A stretch of DNA of 20,846 bases from Treponema sp. (GTDB taxonomy: Bacteria; Spirochaetota; Spirochaetia; Treponematales; Breznakiellaceae). The number at the start of each line of letters is the position of its first letter. The first letter of the stretch is position 1. Positions 1 to 7,335 of the stretch are shown piece after piece. Location: the NCBI GenBank assembly GCA_031264395.1, contig JAISEB010000223.1, positions 1 to 20,846 of the forward strand, read 5' to 3'. The notes under the pieces are model-generated. The model did not search any database, was not told where the DNA came from, and was given only the letters and a program-made list of their open reading frames with translations. The translations under genes were made by a program, and so were the position numbers.

Positions 1-29
1 TAAAGCCGGGGCGCGTGTCACATTACCGA

Positions 30-1073
30 TTATTCATTGCCGAACTGGATTTTCAGGATTCCCTTCTGTCGTTCGATCTCGGCAATTAGTTCTTCCTCGG
101 TGGGCAGATAGGGCATATACTTTGCGGCGAAAAGTTGTTTGCTTTCATTCAACACTGAATACTTGGCTATGGTCTTGTCGGTTTCGGTACAGAGCAAAAT
201 ACCGATGGTTGGATTATCCCCCTCGCGTTTCTCAAGATCATCAAACATACGAATGTACATATCAAGCTGGCCAATATCCTGATGGGTCATTTTGTTGGTT
301 TTGAGTTCGATAAGTACGAAGCATTTCAGAATAAAATTGTAGAACACCAAGTCAATATAAAATTCTGAAGTTTCTGTGCGTATAAGCTGCTGCCGGGACA
401 CAAAGGCAAAGCCCTTGCCCAGTTCAAGAAGAAATTGCTGGATATGGTCTATGATGGCTTTTTCCAGTTCCGCCTCAACATAGCCGGAATTGCCGGGGAG
501 ACCAAGGAATTCAAGAACCGTCGGGTTTTTGATGAATTCCAGCGAACCGAGGTTCAACTTGTCCTGCTGGAAAACCGCCGTTTTATCCCTCATTTCCTCG
601 ACTACCAGGTCTTTCTTCTGGGATGATAAAAGACGTTGATAGTAAAGGGTAGAAATGTTTCTATCCAAAGTCCTTACCGACCAATTGTTTGCGGCGGTTT
701 CGGTCAAATAGTATTGCATAGCGTTTTTATCGGTTAGACGCATGATCAATTTTATATGTGACCATGACAGATTTGGCATACACTGTGTGCCAAATTCAGT
801 ATCTTTGAAGGTCATATAAAACTGCCTGAAATTACGCAGATTACGTTCCCCAAACCCCTCGCCAAATTCACTTTGAAGCTCTGCTGAAAGATTTTTGAGT
901 ATCTCTTTGCCATATTCAGCACGATTTTTACCTTGCTGTTCTTCCTCAATGATTCTTTTACCAATAAGCCAATAGGCTTCCAGCATAGCGGAATTTACGG
1001 CCGTGTAGGCCTTTGCCCGTGCGGAGATGATGATTTGTTTAATGTCGGCTATGTATTGGGCTGGTGTGGGCAT
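30..1073 (-). CDS. YhcG-type PDDEXK nuclease domain protein (DUF1016)
   Basis: This 347-residue protein has the two-part layout of the YhcG/DUF1016 family. The N-terminal helical DUF1016_N region covers about residues 8-150, with the conserved EFGEGFGERNLRNFRQFY and SWSHIKLIMRL-like segments. The C-terminal PDDEXK nuclease fold covers about 180-335. The likely catalytic set is visible: E202 in the first core helix, D241 in FYIDLVFYN, and E256-x-K258 in IELKTNK, followed by the family signature HQDIGQLDMY. The length is normal for the family. The ATG is preceded by AGAGGG at a good distance. Family members are predicted nucleases of poorly defined role, often found in accessory or defence-associated DNA. 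No restriction-modification genes flank it here. It is AT-richer than the core of the window, which suggests acquisition (inference). Family assignment is confident; the biological role is not. Confidence 0.93.
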   Translation of the reverse strand: MPTPAQYIADIKQIIISARAKAYTAVNSAMLEAYWLIGKRIIEEEQQGKNRAEYGKEILKNLSAELQSEFGEGFGERNLRNFRQFYMTFKDTEFGTQCMPNLSWSHIKLIMRLTDKNAMQYYLTETAANNWSVRTLDRNISTLYYQRLLSSQKKDLVVEEMRDKTAVFQQDKLNLGSLEFIKNPTVLEFLGLPGNSGYVEAELEKAIIDHIQQFLLELGKGFAFVSRQQLIRTETSEFYIDLVFYNFILKCFVLIELKTNKMTHQDIGQLDMYIRMFDDLEKREGDNPTIGILLCTETDKTIAKYSVLNESKQLFAAKYMPYLPTEEELIAEIERQKGILKIQFGNE

Positions 1074-1090
1074 TTGTGCTTCCCTCTTTC

Positions 1091-1126
1091 AAAAAGGTAA
1101 ACGCAACGGCGTCCCGTGCCGTCGCG
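1091..1126 (-). terminator. Terminator-like hairpin in the leader of the YhcG-type gene
   Basis: On the minus strand, arms 1126-1118 and 1110-1102 form a 9-bp stem with one G-U wobble and a 7-nt loop, followed by UUUACCUUUUU. On the plus strand the same wobble becomes an A-C mismatch, so the structure is better formed in minus-strand RNA. It lies about 30 nt before the nuclease gene start, so it could be an attenuator in the leader or the end of a short upstream transcript. The interrupted U-tract makes it weak. Confidence 0.4.
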
Positions 1127-1135
1127 CTTACTCTG

Positions 1136-1216
1136 TTACTGTATCTGCCGGTATATGGTGGAATTTATGGTCAGCGTATTTCCACCCGTCAACACTACTA
1201 CCGTCCTTTTCATCAT
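1136..1216 (-). CDS. Possible 26-residue leader-type mini-ORF
   Basis: A short reading frame begins ATGATGAAAAGG and ends TAA, encoding a 26-residue peptide starting MMKRTVVVLTGG. It has an AAGGAGA ribosome-binding site (1221-1226 region) at ideal spacing, better than most true genes here. It lies between the efflux-operon terminator and the leader hairpin of the nuclease gene. The peptide matches no family I recognise. A competing candidate promoter lies inside it, so the ribosome-binding site may be fortuitous or a remnant of a decayed gene. Confidence 0.25.
   Translation of the reverse strand: MMKRTVVVLTGGNTLTINSTIYRQIQ
1164..1192 (-). promoter_or_regulatory. Candidate promoter for the YhcG-type gene
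   Basis: On the minus strand, TTGACG (-35, 1192-1187) is separated by 17 nt from CATAAA (-10, 1169-1164). The -35 matches consensus at 5 of 6 positions and the -10 at 4 of 6. Transcription would begin near 1157, giving a leader of about 85 nt that contains the hairpin at 1091-1126. Confidence 0.4.
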
Positions 1217-1237
1217 TTGTCTCCTTGCTAAATGACC

Positions 1238-1292
1238 GAAAAATCTTAACGGCAATGAACCTGGGACACAGCCTCCCTTAACAAACCGTTAA
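1238..1292 (-). terminator. Terminator of the efflux operon
   Basis: Just after the stop codon of the PII-like gene, TTAACGG and CCGTTAA (1292-1286 and 1252-1246) form a 7-bp closing stem. They enclose an inner GGGA/TCCC stem (1277-1274 with 1266-1263), and a run of five T on the minus strand follows two bases later (1243-1239). This fits an intrinsic terminator with a branched stem, although the closing stem is AT-rich. Confidence 0.5.
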
Positions 1293-1299
1293 AGGCCCC

Positions 1300-1572
1300 C
1301 TACACGCCAAAGACCTTGATCCCTTCGTCGGGAAACTGCTGCTTGACCCGTTCCACCGCCCTGACTATGGCGCGCGCCTCGTCTTCTTCGCACCAGATGA
1401 CCATGGCAAAATTGATCTCCGGCCAGACGGCGTCGCCCATGCGCGGGCCCGAGGAACCGGCGCCGAATATGGAAGGGTACTTGGTGTAGTATTTACCGGC
1501 CCCTTCGGCCTTCAGCGCGTCAGTGATGTTTTCTTCCACAGAGTGGTTCGCGACTATTTCAACCCTGATCAT
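1300..1572 (-). CDS. PII-like small protein associated with RND efflux (PG0541-type)
   Basis: This 90-residue soluble protein has an alternating beta-alpha-beta pattern like PII/CutA ferredoxin-like folds. There is a first strand (RVEIVANHSV), a helix from about residue 12, a glycine-rich loop (IFGAGSSGPRMGD, about 35-47), a strand (INFAMVIWC), a helix rich in A, R and E, and a final strand (GIKVFGV). Small proteins of this kind are encoded directly after RND pump genes; the Porphyromonas PG0541 type is the one I recognise. I assign it by this pattern plus its location, not by alignment. Its start overlaps the pump stop (ATGA), and a GGAGAGGGA ribosome-binding site lies inside the end of the pump gene, so translation is probably coupled. 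It may sense a ligand or modulate the pump (inference). Confidence 0.75.
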   Translation of the reverse strand: MIRVEIVANHSVEENITDALKAEGAGKYYTKYPSIFGAGSSGPRMGDAVWPEINFAMVIWCEEDEARAIVRAVERVKQQFPDEGIKVFGV

Positions 1573-4500
1573 ATTCCCTCTCCGGCGGCTCCGGCAGGCT
1601 CCGTTACAAGCGGCCCGCCCACAGAAGCAACCCCGGCGGAACCGGTGTCGTCCGGTTCAGTCTCCGCTTCGGCCTTTTTCCGCGCCTTTCTTGACATTCC
1701 CGAGGCTATCTCCTCGCGCCGGGCCTGGGCCCTGGCATCCCGCTCATCGGAATGCTTGTTAAAGATATAGTAAACGGTGGGCATGAGAAAGAGCGTCATG
1801 AGGGTGCCGAAAGAAAGCCCCCCAAGAACGGTCTTGCCTATGGGAGCCACCATTTCCGAACCTTCGCCGGGGACGAACGCCATGGGCACAAGCCCCAGGA
1901 TCGTGGTAAGGGTGGTCATGAGAATGGGGCGCAGACGGTTACCGGCAGCCTCCACGCAGGCATCGTACAGCGAGTAGCCGCGCTTGCGCAGAAGGTTGGT
2001 GTAGTCCACAAGAACTATACCGTTATTCACAATAACGCCCATCAGCACAAGAAGCCCCACAGCGGTAAGAATGTTGAAAGGCTCCCCGGTAATAAGGTAG
2101 ATAGCCACGATGCCTATTACCGAAAGGGGAATCGTAAAGATGATGATAAAAGGATCCCTAAAGGATTCAAAGAGGCACGCCATGACGCCGAACACAAGAC
2201 AGGCCGCCACTATACAGATGAGTATGAAGTGCCTCATCATTTTCATCATTTCCGCGTTGTCCCCGGCGTATTCTATGATCACGTCGTCTTCCGCGGGAAT
2301 TTCCCTTGTTATAAGTTCGCGCACCCTGGTTTCAAGCACATTGATCTTGGCCCCCGGTTTCGCCCCGGCGGTGACATGGATCACCCTGCCCTGATTCTCG
2401 CGGGTAATGGTAAGGGGCCCGGTTCCTTCCTGATAGGAGGCAAAACTTGAAAGGGGGATTCTGCCCCCAACCTGGCTGTTGACAAAGATATGATCCAGCG
2501 CCGGCCGCGTGCTCCGGTCCGCCTCGGCCAGTATCAGCACCACATCGTAATCATGCCCGCCCGACTTGTACCTGGTGGCGGTAATGCCGTCAACGGCGGC
2601 CTTTATTTCATTTCCCACCGTAAGGGCGTTAAGCCCCAGCGAGTACATCTTTTCACGGTCAAGAACAATTTCTATCTGCGGCAGCCCGTCTTTAAGGTCA
2701 ACCTGCGGCTCGGTTAGTTCCTGAATATTCGCCTTTAGAAGGGCGGCTATTTTTTCCGCCGTGGCTTTTCCCTTTACAAGGTCGTCGGTACGAAGGACAA
2801 TATCAACGGGATTGCTGTCGCCCATACCCCCGAAACCGCCTGAAAACCTGAACGACACGCCGGGAAATTCGTTGAAGTGGGTGCGTACCTTCGCCTTGAT
2901 GTCTTCGTCGGAGTAGATCCTTTCCTTGAATTTCGGAAGGGTAATGCGCACCGATCCCGAATTGCTGGAATTGGCCCGCATCATGCCGCCGCCGCCCGCG
3001 TTGATAACGATACGCTGGTAGCTCTTTTCGTCCAGCTCCCTTTTGACAACATCCTCTATCTGCCGCAGAACCGCCTCGGTTTCTGCCAGAGGCGTACCCA
3101 TGGGAAGGTCGGCATTGATGACCACATTGTCCTGGGCCTCCGTCGGCATAAACACCCAGCCGATAACGGGAACAAGGAAGATGCTTCCGGCAAAAAGGAA
3201 CAAGAGAGACCCGACGACAATAAGTTTGTGCTTCAATACCCAGCCAACCGATCTGCGGTAAGCGTTATCCAGGTTTAAAAAGAATTTTTCAAAAAACCGG
3301 TCTATGGTACCAAGAAAACCTTTCAGAGGTTTCTGTTTCCGGGTTACAAGCGGGAGGTAATGGCTTGACAGCACGGGCACAAGGAATATCGCGGTAATAA
3401 GCGATATGGTAAGGGAAATAACCACCGTAAAGGCCAGCCCGGAGAAGATTTCCCCCGCCATTTCCAGAAGCCCCTGAAAAGCGACAAGCGGGGCGAACAC
3501 GCAGATTGATGTAAGCGTGGACGCCGTAATCGCCACTATCATTTCGGTGGTTCCCAGCACCGAAGCGGTATTCAGCTTGGCGCCTTTTTCACGGTAATGG
3601 TAAATATTTTCCAGAATAACGATGGAGTTGTCCACCAGCATCCCTATTCCCAGCACAAGCCCCGCCATGGTCATAAGGTTAAGGGTAAGCCCGCAAAAGT
3701 ACATAAAAAGCAGGGTGACAACAATGGAAACAGGAATACTGATCCCTATAATAAGCGTAGGCTTCAACGAACGAAGGAAAACAAAGAGTATTAATATTGC
3801 CAGAATTCCCCCCGAAACGGCGGTTGAAATAACTTCATTCAGGGAATTTTCGATCTGATCGGTGCCGTTAAAGATTTCGGTTATCCTGATGTCACGGGGA
3901 AGCTCGGGGATCATCCGCTCTACGCGCACCCGGAGATCCCTCGCGGTCTGTACGGAATTCTTTCCGCTCTGCTTCTGGACCATCATCATCACCGCGGACT
4001 GGCCGTTTACGTACACCGTGCTGGTTTCATCCTTGAAACCCTCAAACACATCGGCCAGATCCCGCAGATACACACTGCGGGGCAACTCCACCCCGGCGGC
4101 GCCCGCGCCCCCGCCCTTGTAGGAAATGACCGTGTTTCTTATTTCCTCCAGCGAGGCAAATTCCCCCATGGTGGTAAGCAGGTAAGAAAGGCCCCCTTCG
4201 GTAATGGTGCCCGCGGCAGTCTGCATGTTCTGAGCGGCCAGCATCTGCTGTATCTGGGTTATCGTAAGGCCGTAGGCCTCAAGACGGCTCTGGGGTATTT
4301 CGATACGGACAATCTTTTCCCGGCCCCCGTTTACCGAGGCGGTGGCCACCCCCGGCGTCTGCTCTATCCGGGGTATGATGGTATCTTCCGCCAGTTCCCG
4401 CAGTTCCTCCGGGCTGCGGTTGCCTGTAACCATGAGTCCCATGATGGGCATCATGGCGGGATCAAATTTAAAAATAAGCGGAGTGTCCGATCCTGTGGGC

Positions 4501-4856
4501 AGGTAATTCCGCACCCGCTCCAGTGCGTCGCGGACGGAATTGGAGGCGTCCGCGAGGTCGGTCCCGTAGGTAAACTCCATGATCACCATGCTGCTTCCCT
4601 TGGAAGAAGTGGACGTCACCTCCTCAAGGCTGGAAACGCTGGAAAGAGCGGCCTCCAGAGTACGGGTTATCGAACGTTCGACTTCCTCAGGCCCCGCTCC
4701 TTCGTAAGCCGTGTAGACCACAAGGTAGGGAGGGTTGATTTCGGGAAAAAGATCGATGGGAAGGTTCACCATGGCGAAGATTCCCAGCCCGATAAGAAGG
4801 GCAAAAATAATAAAAACCGTTGTCGGCCTGGAGACCGCGGTCCTGGCAAAACTCAT
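1569..4856 (-). CDS. RND efflux pump, HAE1/AcrB-type inner-membrane transporter
   Basis: This 1095-residue transporter has the full duplicated RND layout: TM1 near residues 12-32, a first periplasmic loop to about 340, TM2-TM6 (about 345-500), TM7 near 545-570, a second periplasmic loop to about 870, and TM8-TM12 (about 875-1033). The TM4 motif GIGMLVDNSIVILEN carries D409, but the second Asp of AcrB is N410. The TM10 segment reads VIVNNGIVLVDY (941-952), so the AcrB proton-relay lysine is absent, as in several HAE1 subgroups. A hydrophilic, Ala/Glu-rich tail of about 60 residues follows TM12. The start has an AAAGGGGG ribosome-binding site 11 nt after the adaptor stop codon. It should export drugs, detergents or bile- or lipid-like compounds by proton antiport with the adaptor and TolC-like partner. 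The substrate cannot be read from sequence. Confidence 0.96.
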   Translation of the reverse strand: MSFARTAVSRPTTVFIIFALLIGLGIFAMVNLPIDLFPEINPPYLVVYTAYEGAGPEEVERSITRTLEAALSSVSSLEEVTSTSSKGSSMVIMEFTYGTDLADASNSVRDALERVRNYLPTGSDTPLIFKFDPAMMPIMGLMVTGNRSPEELRELAEDTIIPRIEQTPGVATASVNGGREKIVRIEIPQSRLEAYGLTITQIQQMLAAQNMQTAAGTITEGGLSYLLTTMGEFASLEEIRNTVISYKGGGAGAAGVELPRSVYLRDLADVFEGFKDETSTVYVNGQSAVMMMVQKQSGKNSVQTARDLRVRVERMIPELPRDIRITEIFNGTDQIENSLNEVISTAVSGGILAILILFVFLRSLKPTLIIGISIPVSIVVTLLFMYFCGLTLNLMTMAGLVLGIGMLVDNSIVILENIYHYREKGAKLNTASVLGTTEMIVAITASTLTSICVFAPLVAFQGLLEMAGEIFSGLAFTVVISLTISLITAIFLVPVLSSHYLPLVTRKQKPLKGFLGTIDRFFEKFFLNLDNAYRRSVGWVLKHKLIVVGSLLFLFAGSIFLVPVIGWVFMPTEAQDNVVINADLPMGTPLAETEAVLRQIEDVVKRELDEKSYQRIVINAGGGGMMRANSSNSGSVRITLPKFKERIYSDEDIKAKVRTHFNEFPGVSFRFSGGFGGMGDSNPVDIVLRTDDLVKGKATAEKIAALLKANIQELTEPQVDLKDGLPQIEIVLDREKMYSLGLNALTVGNEIKAAVDGITATRYKSGGHDYDVVLILAEADRSTRPALDHIFVNSQVGGRIPLSSFASYQEGTGPLTITRENQGRVIHVTAGAKPGAKINVLETRVRELITREIPAEDDVIIEYAGDNAEMMKMMRHFILICIVAACLVFGVMACLFESFRDPFIIIFTIPLSVIGIVAIYLITGEPFNILTAVGLLVLMGVIVNNGIVLVDYTNLLRKRGYSLYDACVEAAGNRLRPILMTTLTTILGLVPMAFVPGEGSEMVAPIGKTVLGGLSFGTLMTLFLMPTVYYIFNKHSDERDARAQARREEIASGMSRKARKKAEAETEPDDTGSAGVASVGGPLVTEPAGAAGEGI

Positions 4857-4867
4857 GGCAACCCCCT

Positions 4868-5866
4868 TTAATTGACAGCCAGAGACTGAACGCGCTCAAT
4901 GACATTTACACGGGCGCCGTCTTCAAGCAGGGACTGGCCCCGGACAATGACCTCTTCACCGGGTCCCAGGCCGGCCTGTACTTCAAGTATATTATCAATA
5001 AGAATTCCCGGAGTAATAATCTTGCGGCGGGCAATGCTGTCTTTAGAATTGGCGCTGTCCGCCTCCACGACAAACACATACAGCTCGCCGAAACGCTGTA
5101 TCATGGCGGACGAGGGAATCTTGACGATATTCTCCTTTTCCTCGGTAATAAGCCTGACCTTGGCAAACATGCCCGCCTTGAGTTTCGCGCCGGGATTTTC
5201 CACGTTTACCTTGACTTCCATGGTGCGGGAAGCCGGATCTACCGTGGGGGCTATCTCGGTGACGCTGCCCCGGAATACCTCGCCGGGCCATGCGTCAAGA
5301 GTAATTTCGCAGGGCTGGTGCAGGGCTATTTTGGAGATGAAACGTTCCGCCACATACAGTTCTATTTCCAGGGCCGAACCGCCGGCAATGCGGGCAAGGG
5401 GCACCGACTGGCTTATCGTCATCCCTACCTGCGCGGGAAGGCTTGTTACGATCCCCGAAATGGGGGCGCGGGCTATGCCGGGAACATAATTCATTCCCGG
5501 TTTGGAAGGATCAACCGCCGCAATGGAGTCCCCCCGGTTTACCCGGCTGCCAACCGCCACATAGACCTGCGTCACCTTGCCCGCCACGTCGGAGTAGGCG
5601 TCCACCGTGGAACCGGCGACGATGTTTCCTGAAAGGGCGATATAGTCCCGGATCTGGCCCTGTACCGCCGGGGTAGTATTCACCGCAAAAACCGGCGCCT
5701 CGGGTTCCGGGCCCGCTTCCGCGGGAGCGCCGCTTAACCTGCCGTAAGCCGCTTTAATCTGCTCACAGCCCGAAAAAAGAAAGAACACGCACACCCCAGC
5801 CAGCAGGGCAGTACCGCCCCGGAACCTTCGTGTTTTTGCCTGTCTCTTTTTGACACTTGTTTTCAT
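4868..5866 (-). CDS. RND periplasmic adaptor (membrane fusion) lipoprotein
   Basis: This 332-residue adaptor begins with a basic n-region, a hydrophobic segment and the lipobox FLFSGC, with Cys34 as the lipidation site. The two lipoyl half-motifs are at about 88-119 and 131-160. Only about 12 residues (around PSKPGMNYVPG) link them, so the long alpha-helical hairpin that normally meets the TolC tip is missing. A beta-barrel domain (about 165-245) and a membrane-proximal domain (to the end) follow. Borrelia BesA is a known hairpin-less adaptor of similar size. The ATG abuts the stop codon of the outer-membrane factor (TAAATG) with GGGAGAGA as ribosome-binding site. It bridges pump and outer-membrane channel. 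Confidence 0.93.
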   Translation of the reverse strand: MKTSVKKRQAKTRRFRGGTALLAGVCVFFLFSGCEQIKAAYGRLSGAPAEAGPEPEAPVFAVNTTPAVQGQIRDYIALSGNIVAGSTVDAYSDVAGKVTQVYVAVGSRVNRGDSIAAVDPSKPGMNYVPGIARAPISGIVTSLPAQVGMTISQSVPLARIAGGSALEIELYVAERFISKIALHQPCEITLDAWPGEVFRGSVTEIAPTVDPASRTMEVKVNVENPGAKLKAGMFAKVRLITEEKENIVKIPSSAMIQRFGELYVFVVEADSANSKDSIARRKIITPGILIDNILEVQAGLGPGEEVIVRGQSLLEDGARVNVIERVQSLAVN

Positions 5867-7279
5867 TTAATCTCTCCCTTCGGTTCCCGCGGAGCCTTCT
5901 TCCCGGGAACTCAGGGTTCCGAAGGGAACCCCGGTAGCATATTCAAGATCGATAAGACCGTTAAGATAATTGAAGTGATGTTCCAGCATCTGCACACGGG
6001 CCTGTCCCAGGGAAATTTCCGCGTTCTGCACTTCAAGAAAATCCTGCAGACCCGCCCGGTAGGCTTCCTCGGTAAGCCGGTAAGACTGTTCGGCGAGTTC
6101 TACCGTCATCCGCTGGGCCATCGCCGTAGTCCTGATCCGGTCCAGCGAAAGGACGGTACTGTACACATCCAGTTCCGTTCCGTGCATCAGCTGGGCAAGT
6201 TTGATATTGAGATCCCTCACATTGTTGTCAAGATCCTTGAGCCCCTGCCCTTCCTTGGTAAAGGGAAAAAAGCCGTTGACGCTCATGCCCAGCGTTATGG
6301 AAAAGGAAGATCCCCCCTTGAGCCAGTCTTTTCCGCTGGCCCAGCTGTTTTTCCAGGGGTCCGAAAGAAAAGCCGGGGAATAATTCCAGCCCAGGCCAAG
6401 ATAAGGCGTCCAGAGCTGCATGGCCATTGCCCTCCGGCGGCTTTTAAGGGAGACAATCCCCCGCTGTAACTCATAAATGTCCATGTTTCCCGAAGCGGCC
6501 CTTGCAATAAGATCCGCGGTATCCAGGGAAATAAAGTCAAGTTCCTTTTCTACGGGAACCAGTTCAAACTGCGTATCATAGGGAAGCCCCAGCTGTATGG
6601 CAAAGCCCGCCAGAGCGGTTTTGTACTGGTTTTCCGCCTGATCGATGGAAGGCTTCATGTTTTCCATAGCCACGCGGGCCTGAAGCCAGGCAAGTTCGGG
6701 AACCAGTCCCGCCCGGTAATTTTCGCCGGTCATCTGCGCCCGCCTCTCCGCCGCGGCAAAACTTTCCCGCAATACCGCTATGTTTTCCTCCAGAAGGAGC
6801 ATGTTGTTGTACAGCTTCCGTATGTCCCGCTCCGTCTGTATCCGGGCCTTTTCAAAGGTAACAAGACCCGCCTCGTAATCCTGCCGTATGGACGCGATAC
6901 CGGCGACAAGGGCGGCGCTTAAATTGAGGGACGCGGTTATGCTCCCCTGCAACCGGGTAGCCTGTGTTGTGAACACCCCAAGTCCTTTGGAAAGCGTCCC
7001 GTTCGCGCTTACATCCGGCAAAAACTGGTTCCACACCAGATCCGATTTCCGCCTCAGGGTATCCAGCGTAACCGAGGCCGATTCCAGACTGAGGTTGCTT
7101 TTGAGCGCCATTTCAACCGCCTCGTCCGGGCCGAGCCGTATAACGGAGGGCGGCCGGGCCTGATCTCCCGCGCTCCCCGCCGTTTGGGCCGCCAGCGCGG
7201 CGGAAACAAAGAGGCCCAAGAGAAAGCCCAGTACCGGCCGGACGCCCGGCGCGTATATACAAGGCGTATGTTGAATCAT
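5867..7279 (-). CDS. TolC-like outer-membrane efflux factor
   Basis: The protein is a TolC/OEP-family channel subunit with two repeats of long amphipathic helices (about 60-230 and 265-455), including NMLLLEENIAVLRESF-type helix segments. I place the start at 7279 (470 residues) because AAGGAGA lies 6 nt upstream of that ATG and the signal peptide MIQHTPCIYAPGVRPVLGFL...ALA then has normal length. An in-frame ATG at 7339 would add 20 Arg-rich residues and overlap the regulator stop by 4 bases, but it has no good ribosome-binding site. The gene sits between regulator and adaptor in the efflux operon. It should form the trimeric outer-membrane exit duct. Confidence 0.9.
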   Translation of the reverse strand: MIQHTPCIYAPGVRPVLGFLLGLFVSAALAAQTAGSAGDQARPPSVIRLGPDEAVEMALKSNLSLESASVTLDTLRRKSDLVWNQFLPDVSANGTLSKGLGVFTTQATRLQGSITASLNLSAALVAGIASIRQDYEAGLVTFEKARIQTERDIRKLYNNMLLLEENIAVLRESFAAAERRAQMTGENYRAGLVPELAWLQARVAMENMKPSIDQAENQYKTALAGFAIQLGLPYDTQFELVPVEKELDFISLDTADLIARAASGNMDIYELQRGIVSLKSRRRAMAMQLWTPYLGLGWNYSPAFLSDPWKNSWASGKDWLKGGSSFSITLGMSVNGFFPFTKEGQGLKDLDNNVRDLNIKLAQLMHGTELDVYSTVLSLDRIRTTAMAQRMTVELAEQSYRLTEEAYRAGLQDFLEVQNAEISLGQARVQMLEHHFNYLNGLIDLEYATGVPFGTLSSREEGSAGTEGRD

Positions 7280-7335
7280 CCTGCGTCTCCTTCCGCTCAA
7301 CCGCCTGTTGCGATTGAAAGCATCATACCTTCTTT

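Noticed and set aside
1027..1281. 84-residue plus-strand ORF across the YhcG leader
   Set aside because: It overlaps the start of the confident nuclease gene, has no ribosome-binding site and no recognisable sequence. The minus-strand signals explain the region better.
1246..1292. Integron attC-like site (TTAACGG ... CCGTTAA)
   Set aside because: The arms lack the paired R and L boxes of attC sites, no integrase is present, and the following T-run on the minus strand fits a terminator better.
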